This document shows, in pieces, positions 1-6,773 of a stretch of DNA of 28,542 nt. The DNA is from an uncultured Bacteroidales bacterium (GTDB taxonomy: Bacteria > Bacteroidota > Bacteroidia > Bacteroidales > UBA932): contig CAJOMB010000002.1 of assembly GCA_905235615.1 (NCBI GenBank), forward strand, positions 1 through 28,542, written 5' to 3'. A program made the position numbers and the translations under genes. Position 1 is the stretch's first letter, and every line of letters starts with the position of its first letter. Below the pieces are notes generated by a model. It was given only the letters and a program-made list of their open reading frames with translations, was not told the DNA's origin and searched no databases.

Positions 1-187
1 TTCCGGGGGCTCCGCCCCCATAAATACCCCCTGCGGCTCCCGGCCTATAAATCCCCCAATCCCCCTTAGGTCGCTTCGCTCCAAATCAAACACACCATAG
101 ACCTCCGGCGCACTGCGATGCGACGTTTTTCTTTTTTCTACCATCCTATATAGTGGGGATAGCGTGCGTATCGGTCCACAGTTTGGA
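1..187. other. intergenic region with GC-rich hairpin
   Basis: No gene is visible here. Positions 5-19 form a perfect hairpin (GGGGGC, loop TCC, GCCCCC), followed by C-rich, G-poor sequence that includes two similar ATAAAT(A/C)CCCC stretches. Such C/G-rich short repeats are common between Bacteroidetes genes, and this one could be the 3' end of a transcript from outside the window. The stretch also lies downstream of the toxin gene, which ends at 188 on the minus strand. I see no T-run terminator for that gene. Confidence 0.4.
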
Positions 188-1045
188 CTACACGTCCTCT
201 TCGTCTCTGTTGAAGTCGTTGAAGAACTCTTCTTTCCCCTCCAACAGCCCGGATATTTCTTGATACATAAAACGACAAGTCCAGTCATAGAGCGGAATAA
301 CCGCGCCGTGTTCTCCGACATCTGTAAAATGCAAGGTTCGATAATAGCGGATCAAACTCTCGTCATCAGAAGTATCAGCCGCGAACAGGAACAAATACTG
401 ACATCCGACATATTGTCTGACTTCCAGAACCTTGGGAACAAGAAAGTGCCAGAACACAATCGCGCCGAAATGAGGGAAAAAGCCCAGGGAATCAAAGAGT
501 TTACGGTAATTCTCATTGGCGCAGAACTGAACAATCTCTATTCCGGCAAATGTCTGCCCTACCCGCTGAAGATTCTCCGTGAAAACGTTCTCAATATCAG
601 TAATAGCCTTGTTATCTTTTTTCTGAATCTTTTCGAGTTCCGCTTTTGAGATACCTTTACTGGTTCGTACGCTTTCGCGGATTTCTTTGATAAGTCGGCG
701 ATCCTCATCACTGGTACTATCTTCTTTTTCTATCTCATCGAAATACTGAAAGAGGTTCTTTATCAGACGAAGTTGCTCTTTCTCAATCAGCTTATCATAC
801 AGCTGACCACACTTCAAAGAGAAATAGAAGACGATGCCTCCATCTTCCTTGTATTTAACGACGTAATATGCTACAGAACCGTTCTCATCTTCTTCAAAAG
901 CCTCTGACTGAATCTTGTTGGTGAGATTGTCGCTCTTGGGATTAGAGAAATTACCAACCAGTCGCAGATTAATATCAGAAGAGGAGAGCCTTTCGATAGA
1001 AAAACTCTCCAATATCTTTTTCTGTTGTTTGGTAATCCTGGACAT
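188..1045 (-). CDS. Putative GNAT-like toxin of a Panacea toxin-antitoxin pair
   Basis: This is a 285-residue protein if the ATG at 1045 is used; a TTG two codons earlier at 1051 is possible but less likely. The C-terminal half (about residues 165-270) has the pattern of predicted acetyltransferase-fold proteins: IEIVQFCANENYRK, a hydrophobic IVFWHFLVPKVLEV stretch, then LFLFAADTSDDESLIRYYRT before the C-terminus. The N-terminal half has a GIVFYFSLKCGQLYD strand typical of the same proteins, then a charged helical insert (about 95-160). There is no signal peptide or membrane segment. It lies 10 bp downstream of, and in the same direction as, a DUF4065-type antitoxin, so the two are almost certainly co-transcribed. 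By position it is the toxin; acetyltransferase activity is inferred from pattern only, and no acetyl-CoA loop is confirmed. Base composition is AT-richer than the housekeeping genes further on. Confidence 0.6.
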   Translation of the reverse strand: MSRITKQQKKILESFSIERLSSSDINLRLVGNFSNPKSDNLTNKIQSEAFEEDENGSVAYYVVKYKEDGGIVFYFSLKCGQLYDKLIEKEQLRLIKNLFQYFDEIEKEDSTSDEDRRLIKEIRESVRTSKGISKAELEKIQKKDNKAITDIENVFTENLQRVGQTFAGIEIVQFCANENYRKLFDSLGFFPHFGAIVFWHFLVPKVLEVRQYVGCQYLFLFAADTSDDESLIRYYRTLHFTDVGEHGAVIPLYDWTCRFMYQEISGLLEGKEEFFNDFNRDEEDV

Positions 1046-1055
1046 AGACAATGCT

Positions 1056-1526
1056 TTAAACAGGACGAAGGTGACTTATATAATACCGACGAAGCTTGAT
1101 ATGGTGTGCATCCTTCCGGATATCGTCCAATGCAATCAAAGCATCACTGTTTTCCCCTGCCGGGACCCCTACTCTTGCCTTCTGCCAAGAAAGCTCACCA
1201 TGAGTAATAGAACTGAGACTCCATGCATCCTTTGGCGCGTATTGCTCAAAAACCTTGTCGAAAACGGCTTGGTAGGGCGCCACCTCTTCGGAGGTTACCC
1301 TTTGGGTGAGTTTTCCTTGCTTGTAAAGGCTTCTTATCTGAACGATGACCGGTCCGTATTTCCAAGCTTGAAACTCAGTAGTGAATAATGGTTGGTCCAA
1401 CTGAATAAGGGCTTCACGCTGGGCAAAGTATAGAAGCTTATGCAGCTTCATCTCGTCGATAGGGGAACCATATTCCCTTTCATATCGGCGAGAGATGTAA
1501 GAAGCAACTTTTACTACGTCAAGCAT
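1056..1526 (-). CDS. Panacea-domain (DUF4065, SocA-like) antitoxin
   Basis: This is a 156-residue protein starting MLDVVKVASYISRRY. The ATG at 1526 is chosen because a promoter lies just upstream (1543-1573) and because the family begins with this helix. The hallmark is KLHKLLYFAQREAL (about residues 26-39), followed by FQAWKYGPVI (about 52-61), the central signature of the GepA/SocA/Panacea antitoxin domain. The domain is known to neutralise many unrelated toxins encoded beside it. It is the first gene of the pair, with the toxin starting 10 bp after its stop. SocA in Caulobacter is a proteolytic adaptor and other Panacea proteins block their toxin directly; which applies here cannot be seen. 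Confidence 0.8.
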   Translation of the reverse strand: MLDVVKVASYISRRYEREYGSPIDEMKLHKLLYFAQREALIQLDQPLFTTEFQAWKYGPVIVQIRSLYKQGKLTQRVTSEEVAPYQAVFDKVFEQYAPKDAWSLSSITHGELSWQKARVGVPAGENSDALIALDDIRKDAHHIKLRRYYISHLRPV

Positions 1527-1542
1527 ATTATCCCAATTTTTC

Positions 1543-1573
1543 CAAAGGTGGCATTTTTTTTTGTAACTACAAA
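1543..1573 (-). promoter_or_regulatory. Promoter of the toxin-antitoxin operon
   Basis: Read on the minus strand, TTTG (1573-1570) is followed after 19 bp by CACCTTTG (1550-1543), a 7-of-8 match to the Bacteroidetes -7 box TAnnTTTG. The antitoxin ATG is 17 bases beyond the box, giving a short leader. The spacing is exactly that of the family consensus. Confidence 0.65.
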
Positions 1574-1686
1574 ATATTTGCCGATAATTAATTGCAATCT
1601 GTGGTTGGAAGCACAGCGGTCGAGAGGCAGACATTGTTTCATCAGGGAGCACCTGTAAGGCGCAAGCTTGTTGGGCAGGGGGCGTC

Positions 1687-1720
1687 AAGCACGGGAGAAT
1701 CCCCCGTGCTTTAACCGGGG
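1687..1720 (+). repeat. Hairpin region, possible decayed IS200/IS605 right end
   Basis: AAGCACGGG (1687-1695) pairs with CCCGTGCTT (1703-1711): a 9-bp perfect stem with a 7-base loop. The right arm can alternatively fold with the next bases (CCCCG, 1702-1706, with CGGGG, 1716-1720). The order CCCCGTGCTTTA followed by a GGGGAG-like arm recalls the right-end/guide-RNA hairpin of IS200/IS605 (TnpB) elements. No TnpB reading frame remains upstream. It may alternatively be a terminator or an unrelated repeat. It sits in the 205 bp between the two divergent promoters at 1573 and 1779. Confidence 0.35.
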
Positions 1721-1778
1721 AGAGTAGTAAAGCGATTCATTCCGGGGGCCGATTGCTGTGAAGTAGACGGTCTTTCGG

Positions 1779-1810
1779 TTTGTTATTGGCTGTTTTGTTT
1801 GTTATATTTG
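1779..1810 (+). promoter_or_regulatory. Promoter of the DNA methyltransferase gene
   Basis: TTTG at 1779-1782 and TATATTTG at 1803-1810 are separated by 20 bp, a full match to the Bacteroidetes housekeeping promoter. The ATG at 1832 follows 21 bases after the -7 box. Confidence 0.75.
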
Positions 1811-1831
1811 TGGGGATTTCTCTTGAGTGTT

Positions 1832-4279
1832 ATGAACAAGTATCCTTTGAATATCAGGGAAGGCGAGGTGATTAACCGCGTCAGGGAAGATTGGTTTGAC
1901 AGATTTGATACCGTCCGGCAGATTAAGGACGTTGATTTCAGCGTGTATGAGCCGGAGGAGCTTTCACTTCTGGCGGAGCCGTATCCTTACCTGTGGGCCG
2001 AGGCGAAGAAGGGCAATACGACAGACATGGAGGACAACCTGGTGCAGTTGACCCTTACCATTGGTAAGTATCGTTTGTATGCAAAGATGATGCAGCCGGT
2101 ATTGATTGCTGCATTCGATGCAGAAAGGATATGTTTTCTGGAGTATGACAGGGTGATTTCTCTCTTTTCGGAGCCATGGGTAGATTGGAACTTGACGCCT
2201 TCAGATCACACGTCGGAGCAGTTTGTTCGGGCGAAGCTGTTCCTGGAAGAAGGATTGTCTCACCGGATGACCTTCAACTGGATGAATGATGCGAAGGAAC
2301 TTACCCGTTTTATCAAGGCTAATTTCACCAGGAAGAACCGCAACGCGCGTAAGATTGAAATCAACCGGACAAGTTTTGTATCGGTGTATTTCAAGTGGTG
2401 CGAGAAGGTCAAACCGTCTATCGCCGTAGATTGGTCTGTGCTTGACAGATATGGTGTGTATGATCGTGACTTTTTCTTGGCTGATCTTATTTCGAAGGAC
2501 GGGAAGACACTGAGGGACAATTTGATTGTTACCTTGAACATTGATTCATACAAGATGCACAAAGAAATCGAGGGGATGGGGTTCTTCGCAGATGTGCATT
2601 TCAAGGATGGTCAGAAGGCGTACAATCTCTTTTGGAACAATTACAAGCGTCCTCCGAAAAAGGAATATCATGAATACATTCTTGACAGAACTGACTTGCT
2701 CGTCCCCGAGGACAAGCGTGCGTATGACGGGGCGTATTACACGCCGAAGATATGGGTCGAAAAGGCGCATATGACGCTTCATGAAATCTTCGGTGATTGT
2801 TGGCAGGATAATTATTACGTTTGGGACTGCTGTGCAGGTTCCGGGAATCTGTTGCGCGGCCTCGTGAATCCTTATCGTGTCTATGCCTCGACGAATATTC
2901 AGGGAGACGTCGATCGTATGCATTCGGCTATTGATAACCATGGGCTCCAGTTGTTGAAGAATCACGTGTTCCAGATGGATTTTCTGGACGATGAGTTGGA
3001 CGGGCCGAAGGTTCCGGACTCTCTGAAGGAGATTATCTCAAATCCAGAAGAGCGGAGGAAGCTCATCGTATTGATCAACCCGCCCTGGGCGGAGGCTGCC
3101 GACAAGGATACTGTCACTGGTACGGGGACGAACAAAAAGAATGTCGCCTTGAAGTACAGGACCTATGCGCGGTTCAAGGATTCCATGGGTATCGCTGCGC
3201 GTGAGATTTATGCGCAGTTCTTCATGAAGGTGTACACGGACTTGTCCGGCTGTATCCTTGCGCAGTTTTCTACGCTCAAGCATCTTACCGCACCTAACTT
3301 TACGCAGTTCCGAAATGTCTTTCAGCCGTTGCTTTTCGGGCCTAAGTTTGTTGTCCCGTCAAAGTCGTTTGAAAATGTCAATGGGTCTTTCCCTGTCGGA
3401 TTCTTCGTGTGGGATACTTCCGTGAAGGAACGGTTTAATGGCACGGAGGCCGAGTTTTTTGACAAAGGCGGGAACTCTCTCGGGACGAAAAGGATTATTT
3501 GTTATGACAGTCTTCGTACGATTAATGACTGGATTATAGGAACGCGCGGAAGGGGTGGAGATGTGATTGGATTCATGTCCGCTAAAGGGGCGGATTTTCA
3601 GAATCAGAATTACAATTACATAGTTAATGACAAGACTTTGTTGCCGCATCCGCGTGGAACAGACATTACGGTGAACAACTTTTTGGAGGCATGTGTCTAT
3701 TATGCCGTCAGACAGTGTATGCCGGATACTTGGGTTAATGACCGCGACCTTTTCCTGGAGCCGGATTCCCGTTGGTTTGATGAAAAGGAGTTCCTGACGG
3801 ATTGTATTGTTTATACACTCTTTTCTAATCGCATCAAGCATTCGGACGGGCCGAACCACTGGATTCCGTTCAGCGAGGATGAGGTCGGGGCACCGGAGCG
3901 GTTTTCCAGTCATATTGTGAGGGAACTTATTACTCAGCCCGGAGCTCTTGTGCCTGCAGATTCTTTGTTTGGCGAAGTGGATGCGCGGGAAGATGATGGT
4001 TGGTTTCCTCTTTCAACCATGTCTGATGAGGCACATGCTGTTTACGAAACCGGAAGAAGGATATGGTCTTATTACCTTTCGATATCTGGAGTGGATGTAA
4101 ATGCTTCTTTTTATGATATTTCCGCGAGGTTTCAGGGAACGAAGTCGAATGGAGAGCTCTCGGGGCGTTCCGATAATCCTGTCTATGAGTCATTGCGCAA
4201 AGAACTTGGGCGTGTAAAACGATTGCTGGAGAGGAAAATTGCCCCGAAAGTCTTTGATTATGGATTTCTTGTCAAATGA
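1832..4279 (+). CDS. Orphan N6-adenine-specific DNA methyltransferase
   Basis: This is a large (815-residue) class I SAM-dependent methyltransferase. YDGAYYTPKIWVEKA lies near residue 305, the 'YTP' start of gamma-type adenine methylases. WDCCAGSGN at 331-339 is SAM-binding motif I. NPPW at 416-419 is the catalytic motif IV of N6-adenine methylation. About 300 residues precede the methylase core and about 400 follow; these may hold target recognition, but I see no PD-(D/E)xK or HNH nuclease motif. There is no restriction or specificity gene beside it. ATG 1832 is chosen over an upstream in-frame TTG (1799) because that TTG lies before the -7 box. The only genes nearby are the divergent toxin-antitoxin pair. 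Composition is AT-richer than most of the window, which suggests acquisition by transfer. The likely role is a solitary or BREX/Eco57I-like modification enzyme; the target site is unknown. Confidence 0.8.
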   Translation: MNKYPLNIREGEVINRVREDWFDRFDTVRQIKDVDFSVYEPEELSLLAEPYPYLWAEAKKGNTTDMEDNLVQLTLTIGKYRLYAKMMQPVLIAAFDAERICFLEYDRVISLFSEPWVDWNLTPSDHTSEQFVRAKLFLEEGLSHRMTFNWMNDAKELTRFIKANFTRKNRNARKIEINRTSFVSVYFKWCEKVKPSIAVDWSVLDRYGVYDRDFFLADLISKDGKTLRDNLIVTLNIDSYKMHKEIEGMGFFADVHFKDGQKAYNLFWNNYKRPPKKEYHEYILDRTDLLVPEDKRAYDGAYYTPKIWVEKAHMTLHEIFGDCWQDNYYVWDCCAGSGNLLRGLVNPYRVYASTNIQGDVDRMHSAIDNHGLQLLKNHVFQMDFLDDELDGPKVPDSLKEIISNPEERRKLIVLINPPWAEAADKDTVTGTGTNKKNVALKYRTYARFKDSMGIAAREIYAQFFMKVYTDLSGCILAQFSTLKHLTAPNFTQFRNVFQPLLFGPKFVVPSKSFENVNGSFPVGFFVWDTSVKERFNGTEAEFFDKGGNSLGTKRIICYDSLRTINDWIIGTRGRGGDVIGFMSAKGADFQNQNYNYIVNDKTLLPHPRGTDITVNNFLEACVYYAVRQCMPDTWVNDRDLFLEPDSRWFDEKEFLTDCIVYTLFSNRIKHSDGPNHWIPFSEDEVGAPERFSSHIVRELITQPGALVPADSLFGEVDAREDDGWFPLSTMSDEAHAVYETGRRIWSYYLSISGVDVNASFYDISARFQGTKSNGELSGRSDNPVYESLRKELGRVKRLLERKIAPKVFDYGFLVK

Positions 4280-4281
4280 GA

Positions 4282-4300
4282 AACTTCGGTTGGGGAAGTT
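4282..4300 (+). terminator. Small hairpin after the methyltransferase gene
   Basis: AACTTC (4282-4287) pairs with GAAGTT (4295-4300) three bases after the stop codon. The stem is only 6 bp and no T-run follows, so termination is a guess from position. The rest of 4301-4429 shows nothing recognisable. Confidence 0.3.
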
Positions 4301-4429
4301 ACCATCAGTGATATTGCGCCCCTCACGCACGCTTGACAACTCGCGTTATTTCGCCGTGCCCTGTCCGGGCCGATGCCGTCCGGGATGCCAAGTGTTAAAA
4401 AGATGAGCACAACATATTGTGTTTTTCGT

Positions 4430-4437
4430 TAAATTTG
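4430..4437 (+). promoter_or_regulatory. -7 box of the AsmA-like gene
   Basis: TAAATTTG matches TAnnTTTG and lies 23 bases before the ATG at 4461. I find no convincing TTTG at the proper upstream distance. Confidence 0.5.
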
Positions 4438-4460
4438 CATCTTGGTTAGTTGAATCAGCA

Positions 4461-4604
4461 ATGTCTAAAAAATCTTTCTTCATCGGAGTGGCTGCAGTGG
4501 TGGCGGTAGTGGCCATTGGCAGCGTGGCGGTGGACAGCATCGCTCGGCCCTGGCCGATATCCCCGGCGTCCGGGCGGATTTCAAAAAGGCGAGCATTTCC
4601 CTGA
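4461..4604 (+). pseudogene. N-terminal fragment of the AsmA-like gene, cut off by a frameshift
   Basis: ATG 4461 begins MSKKSFFIGVAAVVAVVAIG, a short basic start and one membrane segment as expected for an envelope protein. After VDSIA (near 4544) this frame turns to unlikely sequence and stops at 4604. The frame used by the downstream body continues smoothly from the same point as ...ALADIPGVRADFKKASIS. Restoring one base in the GGCCC run near 4546-4550 would join them as VDSIARALADIPGV. The fragment and the next entry are therefore one gene broken by a single-base loss, or by a sequencing error. Confidence 0.65.
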
Positions 4605-4615
4605 TAGGGGGCAAT

Positions 4616-6019
4616 GTGGAGCTGCGGGAGGTGGATTTTGCACTTTCGGATTCCACCGGCGTGTCTCCGGAGGTGAAGGGGCATGTGAAGGCCCTCCGGC
4701 TGGAGCGTGTGCGCTGGTTCCGCCTGCTCAAGGGAGAGGCCCATGCGGGGCGCCTGCTCATCCGCAAGCCCGATGTGCAACTGGTCCTGCAGGGCGGTGA
4801 GACTCCCCGGAAGGAGGATACGATATCGGCCCCGGAGTCCTTCCTGAAAAAGCTTTCCTTGGGGGCGCTGCAGATAGAGGAGGGCAGGTTGGGCCTTGGA
4901 AGCACCAAAGATTCCACCAAGGTCTCTTTGCAGGGGCTTGGATTTTCTGTGAAAGAGATTGCCCTTACCCCGGCGGATGGCGCTTTTTCTTTCAATGACA
5001 GTCTGTACAGGGTGAGCTTGGACAGCCTGGATTATAGGGACGCCCTGGGTGTTTCCCGCATCCGGGCAGGCCATTTGGAAACGGCCGATGCGGGGCCCGT
5101 CACGGCGCAGGCCATGCATCTGTACAGTTGCGTCGGGCAGGAAGATCTGGCGGTCCGGCTGGGGAAGATATCGGCCATGTGGTACGATGTGCAGTTGGAC
5201 AGCCTGTATGTGAGTCCGCTTAACATTCCACGTCTGGTGAGCAGCAAGCAGGTGTCGTTGGACAGCATCAGCCTCAAGGGCTCGAAGGCCGTGATCCTGC
5301 AGGACGACCGTTATGCCCCGGCCGTTCCCTATGCCACCCTCCAGGAGGGCCTGAACGCTGTTTCCCTGCCTTTGCAGATTCGGAAAATAGAAGCCTGCCT
5401 GAATGATTTCACCTTCCTTTGGGAGGTCACGAACAAGAACAGGGGGGTCTTCGCCATGGAGAACGTTCGTCTGGACATGAATTCCGTGAGCAATGCACGG
5501 GGAAACGTGATGGAGATGCGCGTCCAGTCGGGTCGTAAGAACCGAAGCCGGATGGACATGAATCTGTTTATCCGCAACGACAAGGCGGAAACCACCCACG
5601 GGAAAATGCATATCTACGACTTGGACGTTTCCAAGATGGACGGCTTCCTGCGCCCGCTGTTCGGTGCTACCGCCCAGGCCAGGATCCATAAGATTGAGTC
5701 TGTCTTTCAGGGCGATAAAACCCAGATGAAGGAGGATTTCTGCATGGAGTACGAAGACCTGACGGTGAAGGTATGGAAAGACGAATATGCCCCTTACCGG
5801 GTAGTGGCTGAAAACAGCGGAACTCTCACCTTTGTGGCCAATCTGGTACTTCCCAAGGCCAATCCGCTTTATGAGGGCCGCAGCCCCAAGCGGGTAGCGG
5901 TGGAATTCAAGCGGGACCCCATGCTGCCCTATCCGTCTTACCTCATTCAGAATATCACCATGGGGGCTATGCATACCGTCCTCCCCGGCGGCCGCGTCCA
6001 TAAAATGCACGAGAAGTAG
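4616..6019 (+). CDS. AsmA/DUF748-like envelope protein, main body (frameshifted gene)
   Basis: This is the 467-codon remainder of the gene begun at 4461. The GTG at 4616 is only the first usable start after the frameshift; codons upstream in this frame back to about 4547 still read as real protein (DIPGVRADFKKASISLIGGN). The pattern is of repeated amphipathic strands: VELREVDFALSD, AGRLLIRKPDVQLV and GALQIEEGRLGL, typical of AsmA/DUF748-type proteins of the cell envelope, which span the periplasm and are linked to lipid or outer-membrane homeostasis. Without the fragment it lacks its membrane anchor. The last third (FVANLVLPKANPLYEGRSPK) resembles the conserved end of these proteins. It converges on the glycosylase gene with an 86-bp repeat between. 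The family assignment rests on pattern only. Confidence 0.6.
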   Translation: MELREVDFALSDSTGVSPEVKGHVKALRLERVRWFRLLKGEAHAGRLLIRKPDVQLVLQGGETPRKEDTISAPESFLKKLSLGALQIEEGRLGLGSTKDSTKVSLQGLGFSVKEIALTPADGAFSFNDSLYRVSLDSLDYRDALGVSRIRAGHLETADAGPVTAQAMHLYSCVGQEDLAVRLGKISAMWYDVQLDSLYVSPLNIPRLVSSKQVSLDSISLKGSKAVILQDDRYAPAVPYATLQEGLNAVSLPLQIRKIEACLNDFTFLWEVTNKNRGVFAMENVRLDMNSVSNARGNVMEMRVQSGRKNRSRMDMNLFIRNDKAETTHGKMHIYDLDVSKMDGFLRPLFGATAQARIHKIESVFQGDKTQMKEDFCMEYEDLTVKVWKDEYAPYRVVAENSGTLTFVANLVLPKANPLYEGRSPKRVAVEFKRDPMLPYPSYLIQNITMGAMHTVLPGGRVHKMHEK

Positions 6020-6037
6020 CCTTGCGGCGGGCAAGGC

Positions 6038-6123
6038 GTGTGAGGTGTCCCTAATTTACGGACACCTCCCGCAAAAAGGGCCGATTTTGGTAGAGGTGTC
6101 CCGGTTTTTGGGACACCTCACAC
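6038..6123 (+). repeat. 86-bp REPIN-like repeat, copy 1
   Basis: GTGTGAGGTGTCC at the left end is the exact reverse complement of the right end GGACACCTCACAC. Inside are two hairpins: GAGGTGTCC/GGACACCTC around a 9-base loop in the left half, and AGGTGTCC/GGACACCT in the right half, the latter preceded by GTAG (6090-6093). A conserved linker (CGCAAAAA...GGCCGATTTTG) joins them. This copy differs from copy 2 at about 7 positions, mostly in the loops. It lies between two convergent stop codons (6019 and 6130) and may also terminate both transcripts. Confidence 0.85.
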
Positions 6124-6129
6124 AGTATG

Positions 6130-6690
6130 TCAGGGGAAAAGCCGACGGTAGGCATCGGCCTTTTTCTCCAAGGGAAGCGGATAGGCACGGGAGGTGGAGG
6201 GCATGCGCCAGAAGCGGAGCGTCCGCGGGCCCATCTTCATCTCTACGCATTCGCCAACCGGAGGCGGGGCGCATTGGAAGGTTTCTGAAAGCACCTCGGT
6301 GGCCTTCTGACCAGTTGTGACTACCGTGTCACAGAGCGGCAGGCGGGCCAGCAGCCCCGGCACATCCGTAGGCGTAACCACCTCAAGAAAGGCATCCGAA
6401 GCATTGTCTTTCAGGCGACGGACCTCACAGGCGGTGTCGTAGAAAGCCAGCCCCTGTGCGGCACAGAAGCTTCGGATGGCCGCTTCATCGAAGCGTTTCT
6501 CGCCGGGAACACAAAAAAAATTTCGCTCTCCGAAATGAATGATTCCCATGACTCTCCAGAAGTCATTTATCCAGTTAGGGTAGTAGAAAGGCATACTCCA
6601 GCGGTGCGGCTGGGGTGGAAAACTGCCCAGAAAAAGGATCTTTGCCCCGTCCGGCAAGAAGGGTTCGAAAGGATGTTTTTCCGTTAACAT
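6130..6690 (-). CDS. Uracil-DNA glycosylase family protein (deoxyinosine/hypoxanthine type)
   Basis: This is a 186-residue protein of the uracil-DNA glycosylase superfamily. ILFLGSFPPQPHRWSMPFYY (about residues 18-37) carries the GSxPx motif-1 region with the base-stacking tyrosines. NDFWRVMG (about 42-49) follows as in the family. VTTGQKA (about 122-128) matches the central strand, and MPSTSRAY (about 163-170) takes the place of the C-terminal catalytic loop (HPS-like). Proteins of this shape are annotated as hypoxanthine (deoxyinosine)-DNA glycosylase or as a general UDG family member; substrate cannot be settled from sequence. Its product would remove deaminated bases and leave an abasic site. 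The ATG at 6690 sits 13 bases after a clear -7 box. Divergent from the RAYT gene. Confidence 0.75.
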   Translation of the reverse strand: MLTEKHPFEPFLPDGAKILFLGSFPPQPHRWSMPFYYPNWINDFWRVMGIIHFGERNFFCVPGEKRFDEAAIRSFCAAQGLAFYDTACEVRRLKDNASDAFLEVVTPTDVPGLLARLPLCDTVVTTGQKATEVLSETFQCAPPPVGECVEMKMGPRTLRFWRMPSTSRAYPLPLEKKADAYRRLFP

Positions 6691-6703
6691 ATTCGTTCTC
6701 AGG

Positions 6704-6734
6704 CAAATGTAGTGAAATTTTTTAATGGCTCAAA
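6704..6734 (-). promoter_or_regulatory. Promoter of the glycosylase gene
   Basis: On the minus strand TTTG (6734-6731) is followed after 19 bp by TACATTTG (6711-6704), a perfect consensus. The -33 element abuts that of the opposite promoter within CAAAAATTTG (6731-6740). Confidence 0.75.
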
Positions 6735-6736
6735 AA

Positions 6737-6768
6737 TTTGGTTGGAAAGACATTGAAAATTATATTTG
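6737..6768 (+). promoter_or_regulatory. Promoter of the RAYT gene, giving a leaderless mRNA
   Basis: TTTG (6737-6740) and TATATTTG (6761-6768) are 20 bp apart. The ATG at 6774 is only five bases after the box, so transcription should start at or within a base or two of the start codon. Confidence 0.75.
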
Positions 6769-6773
6769 CCCGC

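Noticed and set aside
1440..1658. 72-codon plus-strand frame over the toxin-antitoxin promoter
   Set aside because: It overlaps the antitoxin gene and its promoter, has no promoter of its own and no family pattern.
4301..4429. tRNA or small RNA gene in the gap after the methylase
   Set aside because: No cloverleaf arms, T-loop GTTC motif or strong hairpin with T-run could be found.
4516..4800. 94-codon frame between the two parts of the AsmA-like gene
   Set aside because: It lies in the third frame, with Gly/Ala/Arg-rich sequence, and is better explained by GC bias than by a gene.
4346..6034. Long open frame on the minus strand opposite the AsmA-like gene
   Set aside because: It is the shadow of a GC-rich gene on the other strand; His/Gln/Leu-rich sequence with no family pattern, no promoter and no start context.
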